Assembly: GCA_011317545.1 (NCBI GenBank)
Contig: WUJK01000012.1
Coordinates: 1,563,001-1,627,000, forward strand
Direction of reading: 5' to 3'
Origin: Coniella vitis
Taxonomy: Eukaryota; Ascomycota; Sordariomycetes; Diaporthales; Schizoparmaceae
DNA length: 64,000 nt
This document shows positions 10,149 to 21,517 of the stretch, one piece after another. Within the stretch, counting starts at the first letter, position 1. Every line of letters starts with the position of its first letter. Both the position numbers and the translations under genes were made by a program. The notes under the pieces were generated by a model, which saw only the letters and a list, made by a program, of their open reading frames with translations, made no database searches and was not told the origin of the DNA.

Positions 10149-11893
10149 TCTCCATTACCTTTACTATCATCATCATCATCATCATTAAGCGGACAAAGGT
10201 GGCATACTCCTCGAAATATAGTATAAATCTAGTTCTATAAACACTCATCAGGGCGCAAGCATTAAAACGTAACAAAATGTTCTTGTGCTCTCCGTATTAT
10301 GGCTTTTCTTTTTGCTTTTTGAGATTTGCTGTCTGTCACAAATCCATTGATCGCACACAAATCTCAGATCAGGTAGTGCATACTCAACTCAGAAGGTGGA
10401 AGTTTGCAGTCATAATTGTCCAAAGAGCCAGCCATACTCTGTCCTTCTAGTTCGCAGCAAGTTGAGCCAGAAGAAAACCACCTCCCTTTAAAAAGAAGTT
10501 TATATAGTTTCTCCCATCTATCCAATTACCCAAGCCTTGCGAAATCATTATATCAACCTCGAGTGCTATTTAGCCTTTTCCTCTTTTTCTTTTTTTCTTT
10601 TCTTCTTTTCTTCTTTTCTTCTTTTCTTCTTTTCTTCTTTTCTTCTTTTCTTCTTTTCTTCTTTTTTTCTTTTTTTCTTTTTTTCTTTTTTTCTTTTTTC
10701 TTTTTTCTTTTTTCTTTTTTTCTTTTTTTCTTTTTTTCTTTTTTTCTTTTTTTCTTTTTTTCTTTTTTTCTTTTTCTATTTCTAGCGTAGAAAGACTATA
10801 CTAATGCTACTATTCCTTCAGTTTTACATTCCCTTCCCGCTTAAATTTTCAAACCTCGTCTCTGCTTTATGCTTATTTATATACCTGTTATCAATCATGT
10901 CCTCGTCGTGCCCATCTCTTTTCTCTTCTCCCTGGATATACACTAAATGCGATATCAAAACCAACCGCAAAGCAGTCCACTAATCTCAACCCATTTATCT
11001 CAACATTTCGAACATCAAGCGTAAAAAGAGATTGAGAAATCAGAATATAACCATTTTCATCTCCATACGACAGACTAGGAAAACGTAAACTTTGTCCCGA
11101 GATACCCAAAGACGAAAAACTGCAAAGACAGCAGAGCTGTTCTTCCTCTTCCTTCCCCCCCCCCCCATACATATATATATTTCGCGTACTTTGACAAAGC
11201 TCTGTCTGTCAATACATACTTTATATAGGAAAGGCTCTACACCAGTTCCAAGTTTGATAGGCGACATATATATATATACATAAAATATACATAAGTCAAT
11301 ACGAGTTTTCGACAGAGTTCTCTCTATCCCCTTATAAAATGTGCTTACTGCTCCACTCCTTTTTTTCCCCCGTGTTTTTTTTTATATAAAATCTTGAGTA
11401 TAGGTTGAAAAGGGCATTGTATATTAACCTTTTCGCTATATACCGATCAGTTACTTGAAAACGTGGTTCTTGTTTCTTTTTAGAAGGACAGGAATATCAA
11501 TTCTCCTTCTCCTGCTGTCCCCTGTCGGAATAGGAAACAGTTTCACAGAAAGATTTCCACAAAAAGCCATACTTTACACATGGAAGGATACCATGATTGG
11601 CAATTTGATTATAGTAGCCTGCATGACCCTTGTTGGTGAATAGAAGTTACGCCTGAGCGAACTATGAAAGACCTTCTTGATTAATGCAATCCAAACATTG
11701 AAGCTGGCAATTAACAAGTTCCTATTCGCAATCCAGCTACTACCATAAACACAAATGCCCAGCGACATGACATATAACATGGACAGCTATCCGGATTGAA
11801 CGCAAAATTCGTATATTTATACATACATCGACATTGCTTGCTAACCTGTATACTGACCCTATAAAAAGTGCACAATACTAGCAATAAAAACAA
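10149..11893. other. Intergenic, AT-rich, low-complexity
   Basis: No gene seen. It includes the (CTTTTT)n tract listed separately, a run of 12 C at 11155-11166 and several short TA repeats (11170-11280). Confidence 0.6.
10570..10785 (+). repeat. Polypyrimidine microsatellite (TTTTC)n / (TTTTTTTC)n
   Basis: About 215 bp made only of T and C on the plus strand, changing from units of TTCTTTTC type to T6-7C units. Open frames through it encode only Phe/Leu/Ser and are artefacts. Confidence 0.95.
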
Positions 11894-12244
11894 TCACTGA
11901 CTAGTAATACGCTTCAAATAGTCCGCCTTTTTCATCAACGTCTCCTCTCGGTCGTGAATCTGCAAGATGGCGCAGCCCAAAAGCCCATCACCCAAGTTCT
12001 TGGACAACATCGAGTTCCTCCTACTTCTGGCATTGCCAGCTTCAGACTCCGGTGACGCAAGCCCCTGAGCCGGAGGAGGTGCTGACGCTGTAGTAGTAGT
12101 AGGAGTAGTCGCTGCCTTGGAACTTTCAGCGCCATATGTGTTGAGCTCGCACACGGCAAAAGCGTTGTGCAGCTGGCCAAGCAGATAGGTAAATGTATGG
12201 ACAGACAAGGATGCCTTGAGCATCGAGTTGATGTTGCTGGGGCT
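11894..12244 (-). pseudogene. In-frame continuation of the Zn2Cys6 regulator after a stop codon
   Basis: After the TAG at 12245-12247 the same frame stays open for 116 further codons (SPSNINSMLKASLSVHTF...), ending in a stop at 11894. The segment has a helical start (FTYLLGQLHNAFAVCEL), a Thr/Pro/Ala linker and a basic, coding-like C-terminus (REETLMKKADYLKRI). Unbroken phase across the stop argues that both parts were one protein. Possible explanations are a nonsense mutation, stop readthrough, or removal of the stop by a weak 48-bp intron (GTTGCC...GATTAG). Confidence 0.6.
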
Positions 12245-13476
12245 CTAATCCTTGGTTGCCATGTGCTCCATGTAGAGACAATCAATGGCAACCTCAAAAT
12301 TGTAAAGAAGTTGTGTGTAGCAGCCGATGAGCTGCAAGCTGAGTGCCGACTCCGGTATGCTGGGTGGCGACAAGAGCGAGGCGGAGGTAGTATTCATCTT
12401 GCTCTCGGCGCAGTTCTCCATTGGTGGGAAGGGCTTGTCCTGTGACATTTTAGAGGTCCCAGAGGATGACCCGTGGCCCTTTGTGGAGCTAGAGGTTGCG
12501 TCAAAAAATCGTGGCAGGCCTTGTCGTGCGGTGTCAATAAGCTCGCCTGAGAAATCCACTGCATCTCGCAGAATCTTATGGCCACTCCACGCCCCGTCAT
12601 CGGAGGTGTCCATCATGCTTGCAGAAGTCGAAGAAGCAGAAGATGAGGATGTTAATAGTGACGGTGTTCTCTCAGACTCCATTGACGAACGCAGCATCCT
12701 GCTTCCCAGATCGGAAAGCTTGAAAAGGCAGCTTCGAAGACATGACTCTGAGGGACCAGAAGTAGTGTCCGCAAAGCGTTGTGAGGGTGCGGCACTCGGC
12801 CTTTGTGGCACGCCACTCAAGAAAGCCTTTGGTTTATTTGTAGGCGGTTGAGGGCCATATACAGCTTGGTTGCTGGCTTCTTCCAGGCCCGCCAGGCCAG
12901 TTTCTACGGTCCGGAAGAAGCTGTCTAGCGATGCAGGGTTGAAAGTTTGCAATGAAGGGGCAATATCTGCATATCCAAACATGCCAGCGTCTTGAGCAAA
13001 CGACCCGTATAGTGATTGAGCATGGTTCATTAGTCAAAAGTGTACACCAAATAATGCAGAGCATCAGAACAATAAAAGCTTACACCGAATGGATTGACGT
13101 TCGCTGAGCTCAACATCATACTTTCAGGGTCACAGTGGGCGCTCTGAACGGACAGTGAAAGCGCTGGGTCATCGTTGATATCCTCTGAAGAGTCGAAAGC
13201 GGCAGTTGAAGATGAGACGGCCTCGACAGGAGAGACCGAAACGAGGTCCCAGTACATGGCGTCGCCAGCTTCTGGTGGCGGTGACGTTTGGAGGGCTCTT
13301 CTTTTGGCAGGTCGTCCGACCTTGCCTCGTTTCCCCACGACACAGAGGGCTCCAACCTTGGCGCAGCGGGAGCATGGCTCATCGGACCCGGAGGATCGTG
13401 GACATCTGAGCTTAAGGTTATGGCACCTGTTGCAGGCGTAGCGAAGAGGTTCTTCTGACGCTGATGTGGTGCTCAT
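12245..13476 (-). CDS. Zn2Cys6 transcription factor, AflR-type, possibly truncated
   Basis: Fungal binuclear zinc-cluster DNA-binding regulator. Exon 1 (13476-13086) starts MSTTSASEEP and carries the cluster Cys-x2-Cys-x6-Cys-x9-Cys-x2-Cys-x6-Cys (CNRCHNLKLRC ... CSRCAKVGALC). It is followed by a basic linker (KRGKVGRPAKRRA), as in AflR-class regulators of secondary metabolism. A 95-bp intron (13085-12991, donor GTGTAAGC, branch-like TGACTAATG) leads to exon 2 (12990-12245), a Ser-rich middle ending in CYTQLLYNFEVAIDCLY. The reading stops at TAG 12247-12245 after 378 residues although the frame continues. Upstream starts exist, but MSTT directly precedes the domain. It lies next to the broken halogenase, suggesting a former pathway-specific regulator. 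Confidence 0.78.
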
Positions 13477-15942
13477 GGCTAATTCCGACGACTGTTGACA
13501 AACGGCAGGGTATCGAAACAATGAGACTGAGCAGCAGAGCAAGCAAAGCGAAGAGCAAAGACAAAGATATCAGGATGGACCATGAAGCTGTGCCTTTGCA
13601 ATTCGGAAACGAAGTTGTGGGGTGGTCGACGAGGTCCAGGCGCTTTGAGTTAGGAGGGTTGAGCCTCGGCGGCGTAATCCAATGGACAACGTGATACTTC
13701 TCTTTGCTCTTTGTCTGCAGGGCAGTATATTCTTCTGAGAAGTCGTCGTCTGGGTAAGATGCCTTTTGAGTATGTCGTGGGCTGGCGTGTTTACGTGTCT
13801 CTGTAACAGACACGACCAGCATCGTCCAGAAACCGTCCCAGGAGTAACCTGTAGCGATAAGGCTTAGACTTTGGCTCCAGGATCCAGGTTCCACAAGATG
13901 GAGAAGTGAATACAGCAAGCAAGTGGCACTTAACCTGTTGATGAGCGGGCCCAATCCCGGCAACGGATGCGAGCCCACGGACCTTGGGCCACGCTATATG
14001 GAGGGCTGGTTGCATTGTGCGAGAGCCTCTAGGGTGGGCTCTGTCTGGCGGTGAAATCTGGTGAGGTGCTCACTTGCATAGTACTCGTCCCATTCTCTCT
14101 CTCACGATCGTCACTTAGATACGCAGCTAGCGGTAGTGGGCCGGCTGTGCCTGGGACTGTGTGCACCTCAGGCTAGCCCTGGGCTGTCCTGACTTGGCAT
14201 CACGCCAGGCCGGGAGATGAATATGACACGGGCGTGGATGGTCGAGGGATGAGCCCTCTCGGACCTGTGGGAGACAGCATCTCCTCATTCTCGCCGCTTG
14301 AGAACTTGGTGACAGGTACAGTCACATTCCAAGAGACAAGACAGGCGTTAAAAGATCTGGATACCAGCCAGCCTTGTAGCTCGCTCAGCGGTGCGCTTTG
14401 AGGCCGAATGGACCGGATTCGTCTGCGACAAGCCTGTCCACGGCGTTAAGCATCGCGGGGCGGAATAGCGGCTACGTAGGGCCAACAAGCGCGAGGCTGC
14501 TCTCACTGGAGCCTTCGCAAAGGTCCAGTATAAGACGAACAGCGGCTATCGGGTCTAAGCTACAGCTAGGGCGTGCTGGCTGGCTCTATCGAGTATATAC
14601 TGTACGTGATATTCTTGGCGTTGATGTTGATGTTGATGTTGATATTGATATTGCTGCTGTTCTCCAAGTCCAGACGGGAAGAGCTCGCCTAGTTCGGCGA
14701 ATTTTAGCGGTACTTGGGAAATAGCAACAACCTAAGCATATACCTACGTACGTTGCCGGGGATGACGAACAAAGCAGGTGGGGCACTAATTGTCATAACT
14801 GACTTAGTAATGATCTTTCCTAATGGAGGCAGGGTCGTTGTGAAACGCGTCTTTATATATATATATACATATATTTTTTCAGCGACAGCCTGGCTTGGAG
14901 GCAGATTGGCCCGTGTAGTGTGTGTGTGCTTGTCTGTTGCTGCAGATGCTACCGGTAGCTATTGTACACAGTATGGGGCACAGGACTACAAGTGCTTACC
15001 TAAATATCGGGCAGTATTTGTCTTCCAATGAGCTATATCCAAAAGAAGGAAGCTGGATACGCTGTAGCTTGGTACCTGGGATTTTGTTAGTCCTTGGAAA
15101 TGGTCGCAGAGTATCTGATACTTCAGTGCTTTGGCGCATCCTTCAATATCAATTGAATCAGCACAACCGAAAAGACACTTTGATGCCGACATTCACCCAT
15201 GGGGAAGAATTTAGACATAATGCAGACCGGTCCAATATGCAAGTCTGAAAAGCATACCAGTGAAACCGCTCTGTCGAGTTATTTTTGGGCGTACTGTATA
15301 CATAGCCCCAAAGTGCCGGTACGTGTTTAAGCGGCGTCGTAGTTTGTACCTATCATGCAACTGCCGGCCAATGACAGATGCCGCAGCCCCTGGTCGCCTT
15401 CCTTGTTTGGACTACATCCCCTGTTCGGGCACCTCGCCGGTACGTACAGTGGAAAGAATGGCCAGCGTCAACAGACGTGCGCCCAGCTCGAACCTCAGAC
15501 CATACATTCCCGATAATATTCCACCACCACCACCACCACCAGCATCAGCATCAGCCACATTGGTATCATCTACGCTCCTACTGTGGCTCAGCTATCTAAC
15601 TTGAGCTTACATTCCCCGCCACTCGGCTTGGTCATGGCCAAGACCTCTCTGGAACGAGCCTTCGCTCGGAGGTTCAAGCTGCGAAAGCTCTTGCCGAATC
15701 GTGTACGCCTCCTCGATAATTGCCAGCTACTGCCCGGCACCAAGTCTCGTTCCGCCGTATGAAGTACAATAATTCAAACTAAAAGAGGTCCAGCAGCTCA
15801 GCAAGCTTGGTCATGAATGTCGTCGGAGCGTGGAAAATGTGCAAAAGTGAAGCTTAATTGGCGGACCGTCCATCTGCTCCACACCCACAAGGTAGCATCA
15901 CATTGCAGCGTGCCACTCATGGATTACCGCCGCAGCATAAGA
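13477..15942. other. Intergenic region
   Basis: No gene supported. A (GTTGAT)n microsatellite occupies about 14619-14658, a short TA repeat lies at 14855-14870, and a (CCA)n run at 15520-15540. The last 300 bases are where the missing N-terminal half of the halogenase would be expected; no GxGxxG-like motif is seen there in any frame. Confidence 0.55.
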
Positions 15943-17380
15943 ATTCTCGCCTGGAACGTCGTGCGGTCCGAGTCGGACTACCTCATGTTCAAGCACGCGC
16001 GCGAGAACGGCGCCAAGGTCTTTGACGGCGTCCACGTCAAGTCTGTGCAGTTCGCCGACGACTGGACGCCAGCCGAGGGCGTCGAGAATCTCTGCCCGGC
16101 GCGGCCCATCAGCGCGACTTACATGGACAGGGAGACCAAGGAGACGGGCGAGATTGCCCTTGACTACATCATCGACGCCAGCGGGCGGGCGGGCCTTCTC
16201 AGCACAAAGTACATGACGAACCGGCGGTGGAACCAAGGGCTCAAGAAAGCCGCCAACTGGAGCTACTTTGAGGGCACCAACGAGTACTTGCCCGGCACTC
16301 GCAAGCAGAACGCGCCCTTTTTTGAAGCCCTGCAGGACGAGAGCGGCTGGGCGTGGCTCATCCCCTTGCACAACGGCACCACCTCTGTCGGGTTCGTCGA
16401 GAACCAGAAGCTCTCGACGCACAAGAAGCGCGAGCACAAGCTGGCCAGCGCGCAGGAGCTCTTCGAGTTCAACCTCCAGCTGGCACCGAATGTGCTCGGC
16501 CTTGTTGGCCAAGGGCAAGCAGGTGGACAAGATCAAGGCCGCGGCGGACTACTCGTACTCGGCCTCGTCCTACTCGTTCCCGTATGCGCACATTGTGGGC
16601 GATGCGGGATGCTTCATCGACCCGTATTTTTCGTCTGGGGTCCATCTGGCGATTGTCGGTGCCCTGACGGCTGCGACGACGATTTGAGGACACTTGCCTG
16701 AGACAGAGGCGGCGTAGTGGTATAGCAAGAAGGTGGCGGATGCGTACACACGCTTCTTGCTCGTTGTGCTCAGTGCATATCGCCAGATTCGCAGCCAGGA
16801 CGAGGCTGTGCTGAGTGATGTCGACTCGGACAACTTTGACAGCGCCTTTGCCATTGTTCAGACCCAGTATGTTATCACTTTTCTTAGCCATCCCCCTCCC
16901 CCCCTTTTTCACCTGAACCTCTTCATGTGGGTTACCTAATCCCCCTTTCTTCTTCAACAACAGCCATCCAAGGCACTGCAGACACAGTAGGCAGCAAGCG
17001 CCTGACAAAGGAAGAACTCACGCAGACGCTCGAGTTTTGCGCCAACGCGTTTGAGCCCGTCACCTCGGACGCAGACCGCGCCGTGGCCGTCGACAAGATC
17101 AGGAGCGACGCCAACGGCACGACATACCAGGCAGACTTGTCGGCCGAGCAAAAGCGCGCCATGGACCACATGCGCGCGCAGCCTCATGCGCACCGAGGAC
17201 ACCATCAACATTGACAGCTTTGGCGCGGACGGCATCTCGGGCTATGTGCCTGTTCTTGTGAGAGGAAGCCTGGGCCTGCGCAGGGTGGCCAAGACGGCTG
17301 TTCCTGCGGCTGTTGCACTGGATGTACTGAGTGCTCGGGTCGAGACGCCAGTGAAGGCTACGGTTGAGGTTGGCGCTTGA
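15943..17380 (+). pseudogene. Flavin-dependent halogenase pseudogene
   Basis: Similarity starts abruptly at AWNVVRSESD and continues through DASGRAGLLSTKY, the halogenase hallmark WAWLIP (W-x-W-x-I-P, 16348-16365), and CFIDPYFSSGVHLA (Phe-x-Pro-x-Ser-x-Gly type). FADH2-dependent halogenases chlorinate or brominate phenolic metabolites. The gene is broken in several ways: the N-terminal FAD-binding part (about 100 or more residues with GxGxxG) is absent; one extra T near 16502 shifts the frame within GLLAKGK; TGA at 16685-16687 and TAG at 16715-16717 replace likely CGA and CAG; a further shift occurs in the GCGCGC run near 17175-17183. An intron-like GTATGT...CAACAG lies at 16869-16963, but its join does not keep phase. 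The C-terminal frame ends at 17380 (RGSLGLRRV...). Confidence 0.87.
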
Positions 17381-18313
17381 TGATGTTAAGCCTGTTGTTG
17401 TTGTCGAATGGAGGCAGCTTTGGATTTTGTCCTTCTTGTACGATAGAAGAGGCTTTTCTACACCTTGGTATATACAAAAGCTCATTCCGTCATGATTCAA
17501 CCGGACTGGTTACTTGATTCTTCCGAGCTCAAGTCCATTGCTGCATAGTCAAGCATGATTAAAGAGGTTGACATTGTGTGGCAGTGCCTCGAAAACTATG
17601 AGAAGTAGAGAGCTTTGTTCACTGTCAATATCTTTATTACAATGGGCTTCAATTGGCTCTTGCTTGTACGAGTGACTGCTGTCTCCGCCCAAGAAGCAAG
17701 CAACATATCATCAGCGCCCTCACTACGGTCTTATCGCCTCTCACACCACCGTCATTACCGAGATCAGCCTGCCTTCCAACGCACCTTTCTGACTTACATC
17801 CATTTCCATACCACCTTGGCCACATTATGTGCTGTAACTATAGCTCGAATATGGAGCGATTACCCATATCATAGCCACTCAACCAGAACAATGCTACGTG
17901 CCTGAAATGATCAAATCGACATGAGTTGGGGGGCTGTTGTAGCCCGCCCCCAAAGAAAAACTTGAGAACCAATCAAAAGACTGTACCTATGGCCTTTTTG
18001 GTCGACCAAGGTGATATCCGGTCACCCTGAAACGTACCATGCAGCGTCTCTGCGAGTAAGCCTCGCTCAGCCCTGCTAATCTGGGGGCCCTTTCAGGAGC
18101 AGCGCAGGTGCTGGAGCAACTTCAAGTATTGGTAATGCCAACTCGAGGGTTTCCTTGGGATAGACTATGTGAGAAGAAATGCAGAGTCGCTTTACATATA
18201 TAAGGAGAACGGCACGCCGAGGAACCATCTTCCCAGGGCAAGCACATGAAAGATTAGTGGGCTACCTTGAGTATTTTGCTGCTATTTATCACCTGTCAAA
18301 AACACCCGTCGAC
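17381..18313. other. Intergenic region
   Basis: No gene recognised. The frame of the following gene is open back to 18179, but the residues before 18314 are not convincing as coding sequence. Confidence 0.55.
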
Positions 18314-20178
18314 ATGTATCGCCGGTCTGAGGAGGACAAGAGCGACTTGAGTCTGTTTGCCGCTGCTGCAGACCTCGAAGGTGCTCCTCCTTCCAGCCAA
18401 GCCGGCCATGCCTCTCGGCGTCATAGCATTCCCGGCTCGGCGCCATCGCTACCTGTCGAGGAGAAGCAGCCAGCCAGTCCAGATGCTCGGCAACCTTATG
18501 CATGGGTTTGGACCTTTGAGGTTCTCGGCGTGCTCTCCGGCCTGGCCGCCATTGGCGCCATGGCCGCCGTCCTGTTCGTGACGAATGGCAAAGCTCGCGC
18601 GGAGTGGACGTTGCCCATTCAGCCCAATTCGCTAATCTCGGTGTTTTCCACCATATCCAACGCCAGTTTCATGAGTGCAGTCGCCCAGTGCATCGGCCAA
18701 AGCAAATGGAAGCATTTTCAAAAGGGCGGCCGCGTGATGGACCTGCAGCGGTTTGACCGGGCCAGCCGTGGTGCCCTTGGCTCCCTCCAGCTATTGGCAC
18801 GTCTGGGATTCGGCAGTGCCGTTGCCATTACGGGCGCAATGATCACTGTCGCTTCTCTGGCCATGGGTCCCTTTACGCAGCAGATTATTGATTATCCTAC
18901 CAAACCAACGTCATTGGGCAATAACTCGACCTTGGCCTCTACTTACGAAAGCCATGGAATGGTTTCAGGCATGTATTTTGATGGATATGATACGGATTTT
19001 CCACCAGGAAGCGCTCCAGATTGTAGGTACTCGAGTTCTCTGACCAATATTCGATCGCATACTACATGGTAACTAATGACCCTCTTTTCTTCCATTGCAT
19101 AGGGCAGCAAGCCGTTCAGGGCATTGTTGGTGCCATGCATCTGGGCATGTTTGGCCAGTCCACCGGCCAGCCGTACAACTGCGCAACCGGGAATTGCTCC
19201 TATCCCGCCACAACCACACTTGGGATATGCAGCGCTTGTCAGGACGTCACAAGCCAGTCGTCTATTCACAACAACACCTCACAGGATTATCTTCGGACTT
19301 ACGATGTCATTATGCCTGGAGGTTTCAATCTCTCCCTTACGAGTAGGATTGTTGTCTTCGCTAACAATATCCCTTCCACGAGCTCCAACACGCTACTGGC
19401 GACCCAAGCTGATCTGGTCGAAGCTCTGCCCAGCATCATCAAATTTGCCATGTACAACGCCTCGGTCGAGAGCTTTGATACGCCTCCCGCTCTTGGATCC
19501 AACAGCTTTACCTACGAGTGCTCCTTGAGCTTCTGCGAGCGTGGCTACTCTGAGTTCCAAGTGAACAATGGCATCGCAAACGACCCAGAGGTGACTGAGA
19601 TGCCATTCAAAACAGCCACCTATTCAGTAAACTATACATTTGTTTTCTTCCCATCGAATACAAAGCCAAACCTTACATACTGGCTTTCCGATAACGACGG
19701 GTATTACCTCACCATGGCACTCGCATCGATCTTTACGACCTCGATGGAGTCCGCCTCCGCGAGTAACACCTTTGACATGGTAGCCTCTCTGTTGTGGAGC
19801 CAATCAGATGGCCCAGCGCAACTCCTTAGCAATATGGCAGAGGCCATGACGTCCTACATGCGGACGGCGAATGCGACTATTGTACTGGGCGAGGCAACCT
19901 TTCAGGAGGCATATATTGTAGTCAGATGGCAATGGTTCATCTTACCTGCGGGAATGGCAACCATGGCCACTATACTTCTGATCGCCACAATCATGGCTCA
20001 AAAGTCCAAGGGGGTACAGGTTTGGAAATCCTCTTCTTTACCGCTGTTGATACATGGTCCCACGGATCTGGCCGAGCTGGAGCGAGCAGCGAAGAAGATG
20101 CAGCTCAGGGTAGAACGTACCCAGGCTGGGCGGTATGAACTGGTCTTTTTTGCAGACAATGGCTCTCATGAGTCCTAA
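18314..20178 (+). CDS. DUF3176 family integral membrane protein, 594 aa
   Basis: Exons 18314-19022 and 19103-20178 join exactly (TGG codon across the 80-bp intron; branch-like TAACTAATGAC). The pattern is that of fungal DUF3176 proteins: a disordered N-terminus; membrane segment 1 (FEVLGVLSGLAAIGAMAAVL); the conserved LISVFSTISNASFMSAVAQC helix; the diagnostic DLQRFDRASRGALGSLQLL; another hydrophobic segment (SAVAITGAMITVASLAMGP); then a long extracellular domain with many Asn-x-Ser/Thr sites and paired Cys (NCATGNCSYP, CSLSFCERGYSEF); and a last membrane span (FILPAGMATMATILLIATIM) before a cytosolic tail. The function of the family is unknown. The start at MYRRSEEDK is preferred to the upstream MQSRF because the intervening residues look non-coding. 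Confidence 0.87.
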
Positions 20179-20776
20179 GTCTGCTGTCCAGGTGATTCGA
20201 AAGAGAGTTGTTCGCGTAGGGTCAGAGATATCAAAAAGCAAAGTTTGGTATGTCGGTTGCCAACGCACTTGTAATGATTTGCGCTGGTCCTGGGGCTCAC
20301 GACCTTTGTTGGATCTGTACATGACTTTGCTGTTTCATGGTTCCGCCGTGTATTGTTTGTGATTGGTATATTATTTACTTGAGAAGGATTGAGGATGTGT
20401 GTTAATAGTCTGCTTCTTTCTTTCTTTATAATTTGTATTGAGCATATTTAAAGTTTTAAGCAACCATCTATGAAAGCCCATCATTATTTAGAATGATTAT
20501 TTTGATACCACAATTCATGAATTTGGCAGAACGCGTCCAGAGATGAATTGCACCGAGCAAGAAGTTACATGAGCATCTATCTAGTAATTCAAGGTAAATC
20601 TCAACCCAACATAGAGGCCTCCTCAACGATTCATTCACCCATCGATCCCATCGATCTCTCCCAAAACAAAAACATCCAACAACTCTCCATCCACGACACT
20701 TCAACTCTCCCCTTTTTCAACGACACCCCATATCCATCCCATCAAATATCAGGGCCCTCTCGCCTCCCGAGCCCTT
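20179..20776. other. Intergenic region between convergent genes
   Basis: Convergent 3' flanks of the DUF3176 and UbiA genes. I looked here for a further minus-strand exon of the UbiA gene carrying its second Asp motif and saw none. Confidence 0.55.
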
Positions 20777-21517
20777 TTACATGACCGCCACCTTGCTCGC
20801 ATACTCCGCCACACACCCACCCAGCAAGTTCATAATCGCTGCAGCATAGAACCACCCAGAGTACCGTTCAAACCCCGGCACAGCGTCGGGAGGAAGTAGC
20901 GCGCGGAAAAAAGCGGGCAGGTCGACGGAGTAGGACGCGGTGAGGATGGTGGAGGCTTGTGCGGCGCCGAGGATGGCCTGTGGGAAGTAGGTGAAGCGCT
21001 TGCCAAAGGGGTGGTTCATGGCGAGGAGGGTGGTGGCGAGGCCGCAGAGGGTGCATTCCCTGGGTAGCGCGGTGTAGAGGCTGAGAAAGCCCAGCGCGGT
21101 GAGGATGGAGGCGTAGGTGTAGCCCTGGGTAGAAGTGACGGCCCCACGGGCCACGGGCCGGTTGCGGCAGCGGGCAGTCTGACGGTCGAATTCTTGGTCT
21201 GTGATGTCGTTCCAAGCACAGCCTGCGCTGCGGAGGAAGAAGGTCCACACGAAGAAGACGGCCAGGCGGTGCGCGAGGAGGGAGGGCGCAACGGCGGTGG
21301 GTTTCGCTGAGCAGGCGTACATGAGGCCGAGGATATGGGGGAAGTAGCTGATATAGAGGCCATGTGGCTGCTCAAAGCGAATGAGCTCGGCGTAAGGCAT
21401 CCAGGAGGCTGGGAGCTTGGAGAGGAGTCCTTTGGTGGGCAGTTGGTAGTCGCTGTTGTTGGCGGTCAGGGCGGGCGTGCCTTTCTTTGCAGTTGACGTC
21501 TTGGTAGTAGGAGCCAT
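20777..21517 (-). CDS. UbiA-family aromatic prenyltransferase, short C-terminus
   Basis: Membrane prenyltransferase that would attach a prenyl diphosphate to an aromatic acceptor, as in ubiquinone or meroterpenoid synthesis. Single exon, 246 aa from MAPTTKTST; an upstream in-frame ATG at 21616 is less likely. Visible landmarks: PYAELIRFEQPHG at the domain start, the first Asp-rich motif NDITDQEFDRQ followed by the Arg-rich loop TARCRNRPVARG, and KRFTYFPQAILG. Hydrophobic helices lie between them. UbiA enzymes are usually about 300-330 aa and carry a second Asp motif (YDxxYAxQD type) after this point. Here the protein stops at EYASKVAVM without it, so the enzyme is probably inactive or the gene is truncated. 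It lies 3.4 kb from the halogenase remnant. Confidence 0.85.
   Translation of the reverse strand: MAPTTKTSTAKKGTPALTANNSDYQLPTKGLLSKLPASWMPYAELIRFEQPHGLYISYFPHILGLMYACSAKPTAVAPSLLAHRLAVFFVWTFFLRSAGCAWNDITDQEFDRQTARCRNRPVARGAVTSTQGYTYASILTALGFLSLYTALPRECTLCGLATTLLAMNHPFGKRFTYFPQAILGAAQASTILTASYSVDLPAFFRALLPPDAVPGFERYSGWFYAAAIMNLLGGCVAEYASKVAVM

Noticed and set aside
10416..10790. Open frames of 80-120 codons rich in Phe
   Set aside because: Translation of the TTTTC/TTTTTC microsatellite.
15610..15760. Possible coding relic antisense to the halogenase upstream region
   Set aside because: A short Glu/Gln-rich minus-strand stretch contains a stop and matches no family I can name.
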